A stretch of DNA of 64,000 nt from Streptomyces sp. NBC_01571 (GCF_026339875.1 NZ_JAPEPZ010000001.1:4774001-4838000); one strand, 5' to 3'. Positions 17,920-26,071 are shown, counted from the stretch's first letter. Notes: generated by a model not told the origin, from the sequence alone. Numbers and translations: made by a program.

Positions 17920-17990
17920 TGTGCTGTGCGGGCCCCGCGCCGCGCCTCTCCGCGCCTCCCCGGCGGCCGTGACCGGACGACTCCCGCTTC

Positions 17991-18479
17991 TCAGCGGCGC
18001 GTGATCCGGAACAGCCGGATCTCACGGTCGATCCGCGCCTGGTACGTGGCGTACGGCGGCCAGAACACCAGCGCCGCCTTCCAGGCCGCCTCCCGCTCCT
18101 CCCCCGCCAGCAGCCGGGCCGTCACCGGGATGTCCGTGCCCTTCCAGTTCACCTCGGCGTCCGGGTGGGCGAGCAGATTGGCGGTCCACGCCGGATGGTC
18201 CGCGCGTCCGAAGTTGGAGCCGACCAGCAGCCAGCCGGCCGCGTCGGCCCCCTCCGGCATGCAGGCCAGCGGTGTCCGCCGGGCCAGCCCGCTCCTCGCT
18301 CCGCGCGTCGTGAGGACGACGCCCGGCAGCATCCGCGCGCTGAGCAGCACTCTGCCGCGGGTCAGCCGGTGCACCGCGCGGTCCACGGCGGGGACGAGAC
18401 GCGGCGCGACGCGGGCGAAGGTCCGGGTCGAGGACACCTTCTGCACGAGCCGCACTCCGGGGAGCGCTCCGCGGGCCAT
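17991..18479 (-). CDS. Deazaflavin (F420)-dependent nitroreductase family protein
   Basis: 162 residues from an ATG at 18479 that overlaps the acyl-CoA dehydrogenase stop by one base (TGATG). The DDN split beta-barrel is indicated by GVVLTTRGARSGLARRTPLACMPEG, WLLVGSNFGRADHPAWTANLLAHPDAEV and YQARIDREIRLFRITRR. Relatives reduce enones or nitro groups with F420H2. It is translationally coupled to the dehydrogenase behind operator site 6, so an F420-linked reduction in the same pathway is likely. The F420-type LLM at 3064 fits the same cofactor use. Confidence 0.85.
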   Translation of the reverse strand: MARGALPGVRLVQKVSSTRTFARVAPRLVPAVDRAVHRLTRGRVLLSARMLPGVVLTTRGARSGLARRTPLACMPEGADAAGWLLVGSNFGRADHPAWTANLLAHPDAEVNWKGTDIPVTARLLAGEEREAAWKAALVFWPPYATYQARIDREIRLFRITRR

Positions 18480-19669
18480 CAGACCACCACCTCCCCGCCC
18501 TCGAAGAGGCGCGCGTCGTCGGCCGCGTGCGCCCGCAGCCGGTGCACGGGCCCGAAGAGCAGTTCGTCGCCGGACGCCCGCTTGAAGTACAGGTGGGCCT
18601 CGTGCTCCCAGGTGAAGCCGATGCCCCCGTGCAGCTGGATCCCTTCGGCGGCGGCTGTGCGCAGCGCCTCCAGGGCCTGGGCGAGCGCGAGCCCCCCGAC
18701 CCGTTCGCGGCCGCCGCCGTCGCCGGCCGCCCAGGCCGCGTAGTAGGCGGCCGAGCGCGCCGCCTGCACCCGCACGTACACGTCCGCGAGGCGGTGCTTG
18801 ACCGCCTGGAAGGTCCCGATGGCCCGCCCGAACTGTTCCCGCTGCCGCACGTACTCGACGGTCCGCTCCAACGCCCGGTCGGCGGCGCCCACGGCCTCCG
18901 CGGCGAGTACGGCGGCGGCACTCCGGCCGAGGCCGGCCAGCGCGCCGAGCGCGTCGGCGCCGTCCCCCAGCGGCTCGGCCGCCACGTCCCTCAGCTCCAC
19001 CCGGGCCTGCGCCCTCGTCTCGTCCAGCGAGGTCTGCCGTGTCCGTACGAGCCCGTCGGCGCCCTCCCGTACGAGGAAGAGCGAGGTCCGCGACCTGGCG
19101 AAGCCTCCGGTGTGTGCGGCCACCACCAGGAGCCGCGCGCTGTGTCCGTCGAGCACATGGGCCGCCTGCCCGTAGAGCCGCCAGCCGCCGTCGGCCCGCC
19201 GGGCCTGCACCCCGCCGGCGCGCCCTCCGCCCGCCCAGTCCCCGTGGTGGTCGCCGACCAGTCCGAGGGCGGTGGGGAGCCCGGCACCCGGCACCGCCAG
19301 GGCCGCGGTCAGTTCGCCGCCCGCGACCCGGGGCAGCAGCGCGGCGCGCTGGTCCCCGGTACCCAGGGCCAGGATCAGCGGGGCCGCCAGGACAGCCGTG
19401 GAGATCAGCGGCGAGGGCGCCAGGGCTCGACCCGACTCCTCGCAGGCGAGGGCGAGTTCGGTGACCGAGCAGCCGACTCCGCCGTACCGCTCGGGAAGGG
19501 CGAGCCCCGGCAGACCGAGCTGCTGGGCGAACGTGTCCCACAGGCCGGTGTCGTATCCGGCGGCGGTCCGCACGGCCGCCCGCACCTCGTCCGGGCCGCA
19601 CCGCTTGAGCAGGAGTTCCCGGAGGGTGCGGCGGATCTCGTCCTGTTCGGGGGTGAAACGGGCGTCCAT
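18479..19669 (-). CDS. Acyl-CoA dehydrogenase family protein
   Basis: 396 residues starting MDARFTPEQDEIRRTLRELL. ACAD domains: N-terminal helical (about 1-115), a degenerate middle beta domain (about 120-220) and C-terminal helical with REQFGRAIGTFQAVKHRLADVYV (about 300) and GIQLHGGIGFTWEHEAHLYFKRA (about 350). The middle domain is weak and the usual catalytic Glu is not apparent, as in the FadE27/FadE29-type partner subunits of heterotetrameric steroid ACADs. No large partner is adjacent, so it may pair with an enzyme encoded elsewhere, such as 36408-37565. ATG at 19669 has GAGAGG upstream. It is divergent from the Ltp-like gene and shares sites 6 and 7. Confidence 0.85.
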   Translation of the reverse strand: MDARFTPEQDEIRRTLRELLLKRCGPDEVRAAVRTAAGYDTGLWDTFAQQLGLPGLALPERYGGVGCSVTELALACEESGRALAPSPLISTAVLAAPLILALGTGDQRAALLPRVAGGELTAALAVPGAGLPTALGLVGDHHGDWAGGGRAGGVQARRADGGWRLYGQAAHVLDGHSARLLVVAAHTGGFARSRTSLFLVREGADGLVRTRQTSLDETRAQARVELRDVAAEPLGDGADALGALAGLGRSAAAVLAAEAVGAADRALERTVEYVRQREQFGRAIGTFQAVKHRLADVYVRVQAARSAAYYAAWAAGDGGGRERVGGLALAQALEALRTAAAEGIQLHGGIGFTWEHEAHLYFKRASGDELLFGPVHRLRAHAADDARLFEGGEVVV

Positions 19670-19687
19670 GGGCAGGCCTCTCCAGAT

Positions 19688-19702
19688 CTGACGGACCGTC
19701 AT
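19688..19702. promoter_or_regulatory. Operator site 6 (one mismatch)
   Basis: CTGAC-GGACC-GTCAT, with an ATCTGAC left arm and one substitution in the right arm. It ends 19 bases from the acyl-CoA dehydrogenase ATG at 19669. Confidence 0.65.
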
Positions 19703-19806
19703 GTTAGGCCGCGCGAGGGGAGATGCACAGAGACGGGACGGGGCGGGGCGGGGCGGATGCCAGGCGGACGCGGGGCGGGGAAAGGTCGCCCTCCCCCGCA
19801 CCAGCT

Positions 19807-19825
19807 ATCTGATGTACCGTCAGAT
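19807..19825. promoter_or_regulatory. Operator site 7 touching the start codon
   Basis: ATCTGAT-GTACC-GTCAGAT ends only two bases before the ATG at 19828. A bound protein would cover the start and any leader, implying a leaderless or very short-leader transcript under repression. Confidence 0.72.
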
Positions 19826-19827
19826 TC

Positions 19828-21000
19828 ATGACTCCGGGGAAGCGCAAGGCCGCCGTGGTGGGTGTCGCCCTCTCCGGCTGCGGCCGGGTGGACGACGCGA
19901 CCCCCTACACCCTGCACGCGCAGGCCGCCCGCCGGGCGCTCGCGGACGCGGGCCTGGACCGGGCGCGGGTCGACGGCTTCGCCTCGGCCGGGCTCGGCAC
20001 ACTCCCCCCGGCCGAGGTCGCCGAGTATCTCGGGCTGCGGCCCGCGTGGGTCGACTCGACCGCCGTCGGCGGCTCCACCTGGGAGGTCATGGCGGCGCAC
20101 GCGGCCGACGCGATCGCGGCCGGCCACGCGCGCGCCGTCCTCCTCGTGTACGGGTCGACGGCGCGCGCGGACATCAAGGCGGGCCGCCGCACCGGCGACC
20201 TCTCCTTCGGCGCCCGGGGCCCCCTCCAGTTCGAGGTCCCCTACGGGCACACGCTCATCGCCAAGTACGCGATGGCCGCGCGCCGCCACATGCACCAGTA
20301 CGGCACGACGCTCGAACAGCTCGCCTCCGTCGCCGTCCAGGCCCGCGCGAACGCGGCCCTGAACCCGGAGGCGATGTTCCGCGCCCCGATCACGGTCGAC
20401 GACGTCCTGTCCGGCCCGATGATCGCCGACCCCTTCACCAAGCTGCACTGCTGCCTGCGTTCCGACGGCGGCGCGGCGGTGCTGCTGGTGGCCGAGGAGT
20501 ACGTACGGGACTGCCGTACGGCCCCGGTGTGGATCCTCGGCACCGGGGAGCACGTCTCCCACACGACGATGTCCGAGTGGGCCGACTTCACGGTGTCCCC
20601 CGCGGCGGTCAGCGGGCGCCTCGCCTTCGAGCGGGCGGGGGTGCGGCCGGACGAGATCGACGTGGCCGAGGTCTACGACGCCTTCACCTACATGACGCTC
20701 GTGACGCTGGAGGACCTGGGCTTCTGCGCGAAGGGCGAGGGAGGGGCGTTCGTGGACGCGGGGAAGGGACGGCTGCTGGTGGGCGGGGAGCTGCCGGTGA
20801 ACACCGACGGAGGTGGCCTGTCGGCTCAGCATCCCGGGATGCGGGGGCTGTTCCTGCTGGTCGAGGCGGTCCGGCAGCTACGCGGGGAGGCGGACGGACA
20901 CCAGGTACGACTCGCGGACGGCGAACCGCCCCGGCTGGCCGTGGCGTCCGGCACCGGGGGCTGGTTCTGCTCGTCCGGGACGGTGGTGCTGGGGCGGTAG
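19828..21000 (+). CDS. Ltp-type thiolase-superfamily protein (second paralogue)
   Basis: 390 residues, same fold as the 10690 gene: AARRALADAGLDRARVDGFAS, RRHMHQYGTTLEQLASVAVQARANAALNPEA, LGFCAKGEGGAFVDAG and LPVNTDGGGLSAQHPG. The nucleophilic Cys of true thiolases is replaced (STAVGGSTWEV), so it cannot act as a classical thiolase; Ltp-type aldol cleavage or CoA-thioester binding is more likely. The DUF35 partner is not adjacent; the free DUF35 gene at 24959 is a candidate. The transcript is probably leaderless because operator site 7 ends two bases before the ATG. Confidence 0.85.
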   Translation: MTPGKRKAAVVGVALSGCGRVDDATPYTLHAQAARRALADAGLDRARVDGFASAGLGTLPPAEVAEYLGLRPAWVDSTAVGGSTWEVMAAHAADAIAAGHARAVLLVYGSTARADIKAGRRTGDLSFGARGPLQFEVPYGHTLIAKYAMAARRHMHQYGTTLEQLASVAVQARANAALNPEAMFRAPITVDDVLSGPMIADPFTKLHCCLRSDGGAAVLLVAEEYVRDCRTAPVWILGTGEHVSHTTMSEWADFTVSPAAVSGRLAFERAGVRPDEIDVAEVYDAFTYMTLVTLEDLGFCAKGEGGAFVDAGKGRLLVGGELPVNTDGGGLSAQHPGMRGLFLLVEAVRQLRGEADGHQVRLADGEPPRLAVASGTGGWFCSSGTVVLGR

Positions 21001-21016
21001 GGCCGCGACGCCCGGC

Positions 21017-21202
21017 TCAGCGGACGGTGCGGAGGAAGGCGGTCCAGGTGGTGGGGGTGACGGCGAGGGTGGGGGCCGCGTCTGCCGGGTTCTTGGAGTC
21101 GCGGATGTGGATGGCGGTGGGGGTGGTGGCTATTTCGAGACAGGCCTCGCCCTCGTTGTTGCTGTAACTGGACTTGAACCAGGTCAGTTCCGTCGTGTTC
21201 AC
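21017..21202 (-). CDS. DUF397 domain protein
   Basis: 61 residues with the DUF397 pattern LTWFKSSYSNNEGEACLEIATT, IHIRDSKNP and WTAFLRTVR. These small actinobacterial proteins are almost always paired with an XRE/Scr1-type regulator, as here: the GTG start overlaps the regulator stop (GTGA). They are thought to act with the regulator in developmental control. They are numerous per Streptomyces genome and are not tied to the catabolic genes. Confidence 0.9.
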   Translation of the reverse strand: MNTTELTWFKSSYSNNEGEACLEIATTPTAIHIRDSKNPADAAPTLAVTPTTWTAFLRTVR

Positions 21203-21990
21203 AGTCGTCCCGCCTTCCTCTCGATGAGCTCCGCGGACTCCTCGGGATTGAACGCCTGGGCTCGCAACATCCCGAAGAGGTCAAACAGATCGCTCACCTG
21301 CTCCGACTTGTGGATCAACCTACCGCCGCCCTGGGCCTCGGCGTACACGAGATTGCGCCCCTCGTGGGTACTCATCAGTTGCATCGGCCCGACCAGCCCC
21401 GCATGCACCCGCCGCACAGTCGGCATCACCTGGATCGTCAGATGCTTCATCGTCCGGTTGCACTCCAGCATGTGCAGCAACTGCTCCCTCAGTACCTCCT
21501 GGTCACCGAGCGGCCGCTCCAGTACGGCCTCCTCGATCACATAGCTCACATAGGGCGGCGGATTGTGTGCCAGCACCGCCTGCCGTTCGAGTCGAGCCTC
21601 AACATGCTTCTCAATCTCTTCCTCGGTGTACGCCGGTCGTCGCACTTCGTACAGAGCCCGCACGTAGGCCTCCGTCTGAAGCAGCCCAGGAATCAGCATG
21701 GTCTCGTACCCACTGATCACACGCGCCTGACGTTCCAGCCGCACCCAATCCACGAAGGCAGGCGGATACTTCTCCTCCTCCATCATCTCGACGCACGCGA
21801 TGAGCGCCCCCCGCGCATCAAGTGCCTTGTCCACGTCCCTCAAGAAATCGATCGTCGGAATCCGCTCGGCCCGCTCGTACGCCCCGAAACACGACTCGGA
21901 CACGTGCACCAGGTCGGCGGCGTCCTTCTGCGTCAGCCCCAGCCGCCCCCGGTGAATCCGCAGCAACTCCCCCACCAGCCTGCGCCCCAT
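21199..21990 (-). CDS. XRE-family (Scr1-like) helix-turn-helix regulator
   Basis: About 263 residues. An N-terminal HTH (LGLTQKDAADLVHVSESCFGAYERAERIPTIDFL, about 17-50) is followed by a DUF5753-type domain (LERQARVISGYETMLIPGLLQTEAYVRAL and PYVSYVIEEAVLERPLGD). The frame opens at a TTG at 22044, but ATG at 21990 lies next to the HTH and has a GGTGGGGTG sequence upstream; GTG at 21996 is also possible. Coupled with the DUF397 gene, it is a typical Streptomyces pair of unknown target. Confidence 0.88.
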   Translation of the reverse strand: MGRRLVGELLRIHRGRLGLTQKDAADLVHVSESCFGAYERAERIPTIDFLRDVDKALDARGALIACVEMMEEEKYPPAFVDWVRLERQARVISGYETMLIPGLLQTEAYVRALYEVRRPAYTEEEIEKHVEARLERQAVLAHNPPPYVSYVIEEAVLERPLGDQEVLREQLLHMLECNRTMKHLTIQVMPTVRRVHAGLVGPMQLMSTHEGRNLVYAEAQGGGRLIHKSEQVSDLFDLFGMLRAQAFNPEESAELIERKAGRL

Positions 21991-22097
21991 GGACACCCCA
22001 CCACTCGCCCCCACGACAACCACCGTCCTCCCCACAACCGGCAATGTGGACCGTGTTCACCTGGTCACGCTACGCAACCGCCGTCACGCTCATAGTC

Positions 22098-22505
22098 ATG
22101 ACGAACGAACTCACCCCGAATTGGGTCCCCAAGTCAGGTCTTCAACTACGTCTCGCCGGGGTCCACTTCGACGCCGTCCGTGTCTGCGGCGTCCGCGGGG
22201 AGGCCGTGCTGCACCACCTCACCGGACTGACCGACGGACGCCCCGGACCCGTCGTACGGGAGATGAGCGGCTGCCGGTGGACGTACTTCCTGCTGGCCCC
22301 CGGGGAGAGCGTGGAGCACGACTGGCCGCCGGGAGCCCGCCGCTTCACCCGGTCCGGGCAGGACGAGTACATCGGGGTCCCCGCGCCGGAGGGCAACACC
22401 TACCCGCTCGGCTGGGGCGCCGGCGCACCGGAGGCCGGGGAGTTCGTCGACGCCGAACTGCTGCACGGGGTGCTGATGGCGCAGCTCTGCCGTGCCCCCG
22501 AGTGA
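22098..22505 (+). CDS. Hypothetical protein, Streptomyces-restricted type
   Basis: 135 residues from ATG at 22098, divergent from the XRE gene. Visible features are LAGVHFDAVRVCGVRGEAVL, YFLLAPGESVEHDWPPGARRFT and YIGVPAPEGNTYPLGWG near the C-terminus. There is no signal peptide or membrane segment. Similar proteins are often found beside XRE/DUF397 pairs, but I cannot assign a function. It ends 10 bases before the PNPOx-family ATG. Confidence 0.7.
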   Translation: MTNELTPNWVPKSGLQLRLAGVHFDAVRVCGVRGEAVLHHLTGLTDGRPGPVVREMSGCRWTYFLLAPGESVEHDWPPGARRFTRSGQDEYIGVPAPEGNTYPLGWGAGAPEAGEFVDAELLHGVLMAQLCRAPE

Positions 22506-22515
22506 TACTCGGGGC

Positions 22516-23172
22516 ATGGGAACGGATCTTCACGAACTGCTGAGGTCGCTGCGGGTGTGGGACGTCGAGCTGCCGGACTTCGACCCGGCAGCCGCGCCCG
22601 CCGCACCCCTGGCCCTGTTCACGGAGTGGCTCGCGCAGGCGGTGGCGGCGGGTCAGACGGAGCCGCACACGATGTCGCTGGCGACGGTGGACGAGGACGG
22701 TCTGCCGGACGTCCGGATCGTGATGCTGCACGGCGCGGACCCGGACGGATGGGCCTTCGCGAGCCACACCACCAGCCGCAAGGGACGGCAGCTCGCCGCC
22801 CGTCCGTACGCGGCGATCGAGTTCTACTGGCCCGCCCAGGGCCGTCAGATCCGGCTTCGCGGACCGGTCACGGCCGCACCGCCGGAGGAGGGGCAGGCGG
22901 ACCTGCACGCCCGCTCGACGGGAGCGCTGGCCGCCGCGCTGGTCGGCAGGCAGAGTGATGTCCTCGGCTCGGCCGAGGAGCTGGCGCTCGCCTCGGACGC
23001 CGCCTGGGAGCGCGCGGGGCGGGAGCCGGACGCGACGGCGCCGACCTGGACCCTCTACCGCCTCCAGCCGGAGGAGGTGGAGTTCTTCCAGGGAGACGCG
23101 CGGCGCCGCCACGTACGGCTCGTCTACCGCCGTGCGGGGCCGGACTGGCACACGGAGCTGCTGTGGCCCTGA
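22516..23172 (+). CDS. Pyridoxamine 5'-phosphate oxidase family protein
   Basis: 218 residues with the PdxH layout: TMSLATVDEDGLPDVRIVMLHG, GWAFASHTTSRKGRQLAARPYAAIEFYWPAQGRQIRLRGPV, and the C-terminal dimerisation element VEFFQGDARRRHVRLVYRR ending HTELLWP. PdxH oxidises pyridoxamine or pyridoxine 5'-phosphate using FMN. Streptomyces carry several PdxH-like proteins, and the C-terminus departs from classical PdxH (RRRHVR rather than RxHDR), so the substrate may differ. ATG at 22516 is preferred to an upstream frame start because GGGGC precedes it. Confidence 0.85.
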   Translation: MGTDLHELLRSLRVWDVELPDFDPAAAPAAPLALFTEWLAQAVAAGQTEPHTMSLATVDEDGLPDVRIVMLHGADPDGWAFASHTTSRKGRQLAARPYAAIEFYWPAQGRQIRLRGPVTAAPPEEGQADLHARSTGALAAALVGRQSDVLGSAEELALASDAAWERAGREPDATAPTWTLYRLQPEEVEFFQGDARRRHVRLVYRRAGPDWHTELLWP

Positions 23173-23275
23173 GGGCTGAGGACGCGGGCCGCGCCCTCGA
23201 GGGAGCGCGGGGAACTGCGCGACAGCCCCACCCACCCGCACCCGCGGGACGAAGAACGGGGAACCCCCGCCACCG

Positions 23276-24172
23276 TCAGGCGGACACTCCAGCGGGACGC
23301 GACGCGTCCTTGAAGTCGTACACGTCGAAGTCGGCCACCGGCCGGTAGCCGATCCGCTGGTAGAGGCCGTTGCTGGTGGGGTTGGAGAGGTCGGTGAAGA
23401 GCAGGACGTCGTCCACGCCGGAGGCCAGCGCGGCCCGGCCGACCTCGACGGTGGCGGCCCCCGCGTACCCCCGGCCACGGAAGGGGGCGGGGGTGTAGAC
23501 GGGCCCGACACGCACCTGTCCGGCGACCCGGGGGGTCGCGCCGGCCATCGCGACCGGGGTGCCGTCCGGCGCCTCCCAGAGGGTGATGCCGCCGTGGGCG
23601 ATCCGCGCGGCGGCCCAGTCGTCGGGGTCACGCGCGGTCCGCTCACCGATCGCTTCGGCGAACTCGCCGCACCACCGGGCGAGCAGCCCCCGGTCGCCGT
23701 CCGCGGCGACCCGCGGCCGGCCGGGCGGCACGGGCCCCGGCACGGCCGGTGTGTCCAGCCGGTACAGGCGGTCGTGGCGGTACAGCGGGGCGCTCACACC
23801 CGCGCGGCGCCGCTGCCAGGCCTCGGCGAAGACCGCGGCGGTGGCCCGGTCGGCGGTGACGCCCGGCAGGTCGTGTCCCAGGTCCGCCAGGCGCGCGGCG
23901 AGGGAGTCTGCGTCCTCCTCGGACAGGGGCGTCACGTTCAGCCGGTGGGGCGGCGTGCGGAAGAAGGCCGCGCGCACGTCCCCGCCGCGCTCCAGCAGGC
24001 CGAGCACAGGCGCCTCCGCCCCGAACGTGCTCGGACCCCGGGTGCGCAGGGCGTGGGTCACCGTCAGCGGCACGGTGTGCAGAGCGGGCCGCGAACGGAG
24101 GAAGTCCCCCGCGCGCGCGAGGAAGGCGTCCACGTCGTGGGTGACCGCCCAGGTGTGAGGCTCACGAGGCAT
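23276..24172 (-). CDS. GNAT family N-acetyltransferase (two-domain)
   Basis: 298 residues from ATG at 24172. The C-terminal half has the acetyl-CoA site (VRVGPVYTPAPFRGRGYAGAATVEVGRAALASGVDDVLLFTDLSNPTSNGLYQRIGY, about 215-275), with RGRGYA as the pyrophosphate loop. The N-terminal half looks like a degenerate GNAT domain. This arrangement is common in Streptomyces; the acceptor substrate is unknown. It is followed on the reverse strand by no close partner and has no operator site. Confidence 0.85.
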   Translation of the reverse strand: MPREPHTWAVTHDVDAFLARAGDFLRSRPALHTVPLTVTHALRTRGPSTFGAEAPVLGLLERGGDVRAAFFRTPPHRLNVTPLSEEDADSLAARLADLGHDLPGVTADRATAAVFAEAWQRRRAGVSAPLYRHDRLYRLDTPAVPGPVPPGRPRVAADGDRGLLARWCGEFAEAIGERTARDPDDWAAARIAHGGITLWEAPDGTPVAMAGATPRVAGQVRVGPVYTPAPFRGRGYAGAATVEVGRAALASGVDDVLLFTDLSNPTSNGLYQRIGYRPVADFDVYDFKDASRPAGVSA

Positions 24173-24279
24173 GCCGCCATGATTCCCTCCACGCCCGGCC
24201 GCCGCCTCCGGTTTTCCCGGACGGCGACCGGCCGGGAAACGGGACGGGCTCAGGAACGGAACCTCACGGGGCGCCGCGG

Positions 24280-24927
24280 CTAGGCCACGTACGTGTCCGG
24301 GTCCGGGTCCGGGTCCGGGTCCGGGTCCGCCGGCACCGGCACCGGGTCGGTCGCGACCCGCGCGTGCAGATGGACGTCCCGGAACGCGTCGAGCCGCCCG
24401 GCTTCGAACATCGCGCCCCTGAGCGTCCCCTCGTAACGGAACCCGCACCGCTCGGCGACCCGGCAGGAGGCCTCATGGCCGAGGGCGTGGCCCAGCTCCA
24501 GGCGGTGCAGACGGATCGCGCCGAAGGCGAAGCGGGAGGCCAGGGCGAGGGCGCGGGTGGCGACCCGGTGGCCGCGGGCCTCCGGCAGAACCCAGTAGCC
24601 GATGCGGGCGACGCGCATGACGTGGTCGATCTCGTTGATGCCGATGTGCCCCAGTGCCGTACCGCCCGACCCGTCCATGACGCAGAAGGAGACGCCTGTA
24701 CCGTCGGCGGCGCTCTCGGTGCGTGAGCGGAGCGACTCGCGGGCGCTGTCGATGTCCCGGACGGGCCGGAGCGGGGTGTTCCAGCGCTGGAACTCCGGGT
24801 CGGACACACCGCGCAGCCAGGCCGCGACATCGACGTCGGAATCCGCGTCCCAGGGCCGCAGCAGCAGACCCTGGCCGCGCAGCTCGGGGAAGGGCTCGGC
24901 GGGGGACCTCACGTGGAAACCGGACAC
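24280..24927 (-). CDS. GNAT family N-acetyltransferase (RimJ/RimL type)
   Basis: About 215 residues with GQGLLLRPWDADSDVDVAAWL, GHIGINEIDHVMRVARIGYWVLPEARGHRVATRALAL (acetyl-CoA loop) and AERCGFRYEGTLRGAM, as in ribosomal-protein or amino-acid acetyltransferases. The C-terminus ends in a (DP)-repeat tail encoded by a hexanucleotide repeat. The frame is open to 25080, but that overlaps the DUF35 gene. GTG at 24927 or 24912 is the likely start; the choice is uncertain. It is the last gene of the DoxX, DUF35, GNAT unit behind operator site 8. Confidence 0.78.
   Translation of the reverse strand: MSGFHVRSPAEPFPELRGQGLLLRPWDADSDVDVAAWLRGVSDPEFQRWNTPLRPVRDIDSARESLRSRTESAADGTGVSFCVMDGSGGTALGHIGINEIDHVMRVARIGYWVLPEARGHRVATRALALASRFAFGAIRLHRLELGHALGHEASCRVAERCGFRYEGTLRGAMFEAGRLDAFRDVHLHARVATDPVPVPADPDPDPDPDPDTYVA
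24295..24330. repeat. Hexanucleotide tandem repeat (GTCCGG)
   Basis: Five perfect GTCCGG copies plus a sixth changed at its last base. On the coding (reverse) strand they encode alternating Asp-Pro at the GNAT C-terminus, just before the terminal TYVA. In-frame gain or loss would lengthen or shorten the tail by two residues per unit. Confidence 0.9.
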
Positions 24928-24958
24928 CCATTCATTGAAACGCGTCGGCGGCCCGAGC

Positions 24959-25399
24959 TCACACCCGGGGCGCTCGGGGCCCGTGGGGGTGCGCGGGCGG
25001 AGGGGCGGCGGGACGGGGACGGAAGACGGGCGTCCCTTCGCGGAACGCCACTTCCAGGTCCATGCCGATCCGCAGCGCACCCTGCGGGCACTCCACCACC
25101 TCGGTCATCATCCGCGGCCCCTCCGCGAGGTCGACGACGGCGGCGACGTACGGCACGCGGTCGCCGAACGGCGGGAGGTCGTTGCGGTGCACGACGGACC
25201 ACGTGTAGAGCGTGGCGCGGCCACTCGCGGGCCGCCAGCGCACGTCCTCGCTCCAGCAGTGCGGGCAGAACTCGCGGGGGTAGTGGTGCGCCCGCCCGCA
25301 GGCGTCGCAGTGGCGCAGCAGCAGCCGCCCCGTCGCGGCCGCGTCCCAGTACGGCCGGGTGAAGGCGTCGGCCTCGGGCACGTCGAACCGGGCGCTCAC
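24959..25399 (-). CDS. DUF35 OB-fold/zinc-ribbon acyl-CoA-binding protein (second paralogue)
   Basis: 146 residues: Zn ribbon CDACG (about residue 30) and CPHCW (about 44), then an OB fold (ATLYTWSVVHRNDLPPFGDRVPYVAAVVDL, VAFREGTPVFRPRP) and a Pro-rich tail. The GTG at 25399 overlaps the DoxX stop as GTGA. DUF35 proteins usually pair with an Ltp or thiolase partner; the unpartnered Ltp gene at 19828 is the obvious candidate in this window. It lies in the operon controlled by operator site 8. Confidence 0.85.
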   Translation of the reverse strand: MSARFDVPEADAFTRPYWDAAATGRLLLRHCDACGRAHHYPREFCPHCWSEDVRWRPASGRATLYTWSVVHRNDLPPFGDRVPYVAAVVDLAEGPRMMTEVVECPQGALRIGMDLEVAFREGTPVFRPRPAAPPPAHPHGPRAPRV

Positions 25400-25848
25400 C
25401 GGAAGAGCCCGATCGCGTCGTCCAGCGACCACGTCTGCCAGGACATCCCGAACAGGGCGACGGCCGAGATCAGCGCCATCATCGCGTTCTGCCCCTGCTC
25501 GGCCCAGTCGTGGATCATGAGCGTGAAGTACAGGACGTTGAGCAGCAGTCCCCCCGCGAGGGCTACCGGGGTCAGGAGGCCGGCCACCAGGCCGAGCCCG
25601 AGGGCCAGTTCGGCGTGGACGACGACGTACGCCATCACCTTCGGGCGCGGCGCCACGACCCTCTCGAAGCCTGAACGCACCGCGCTCCACCGGTGCTTGG
25701 CGGCCACGTCCGCGGCCCACGCGATCCCGGTCCCCCGCTCGAACCAGGCCGCCCTGTCCTTGTGCCGCCAGCTCTCCAGCCACCACAGTCCGAGCCCGAT
25801 CCGCAGCACGGCCAGCCATTGCGCCCCGTCGAGCCAGATCGTGTCCAT
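25396..25848 (-). CDS. DoxX family membrane protein
   Basis: 150 residues with four predicted membrane segments (about 8-25, 65-85, 90-112 and 120-140; for example VVVHAELALGLGLVAGLL and ALAGGLLLNVLYFTLMI). DoxX-like proteins are linked to quinone or thiol redox systems. ATG at 25848 has a strong GGAGG site. It heads the operon DoxX, DUF35, GNAT, and operator site 8 is 28 bases upstream. Its role in a CoA-degradation regulon is unclear; it may help move electrons from membrane oxidoreductases. Confidence 0.82.
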   Translation of the reverse strand: MDTIWLDGAQWLAVLRIGLGLWWLESWRHKDRAAWFERGTGIAWAADVAAKHRWSAVRSGFERVVAPRPKVMAYVVVHAELALGLGLVAGLLTPVALAGGLLLNVLYFTLMIHDWAEQGQNAMMALISAVALFGMSWQTWSLDDAIGLFR

Positions 25849-25875
25849 GGCCGAACCTCCTGCCGCCGCCGGTAT

Positions 25876-25890
25876 CTGACGGTACGTCAG
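25876..25890. promoter_or_regulatory. Operator site 8 (CTGAC-N5-GTCAG family)
   Basis: CTGAC-GGTAC-GTCAG with TAT flank, between the DoxX operon (reverse, 28 bases away) and the flavin monooxygenase gene (forward, 181 bases away). Confidence 0.75.
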
Positions 25891-26071
25891 TTCAGCGTAC
25901 GCGGGATGTCCGCGCAAGAGGCGTACACCGACCCCGCCTCCACGTCCGGAACACAACCGAGTGACCTACGCCACCAGCCGCACCCACTCCTCCTACAGCC
26001 GTGATCAGTTCGCAACCGATTCCGGGCTTGACCGAGACCTATCAATTGACGACGTGATTACGCTCGCGCTC

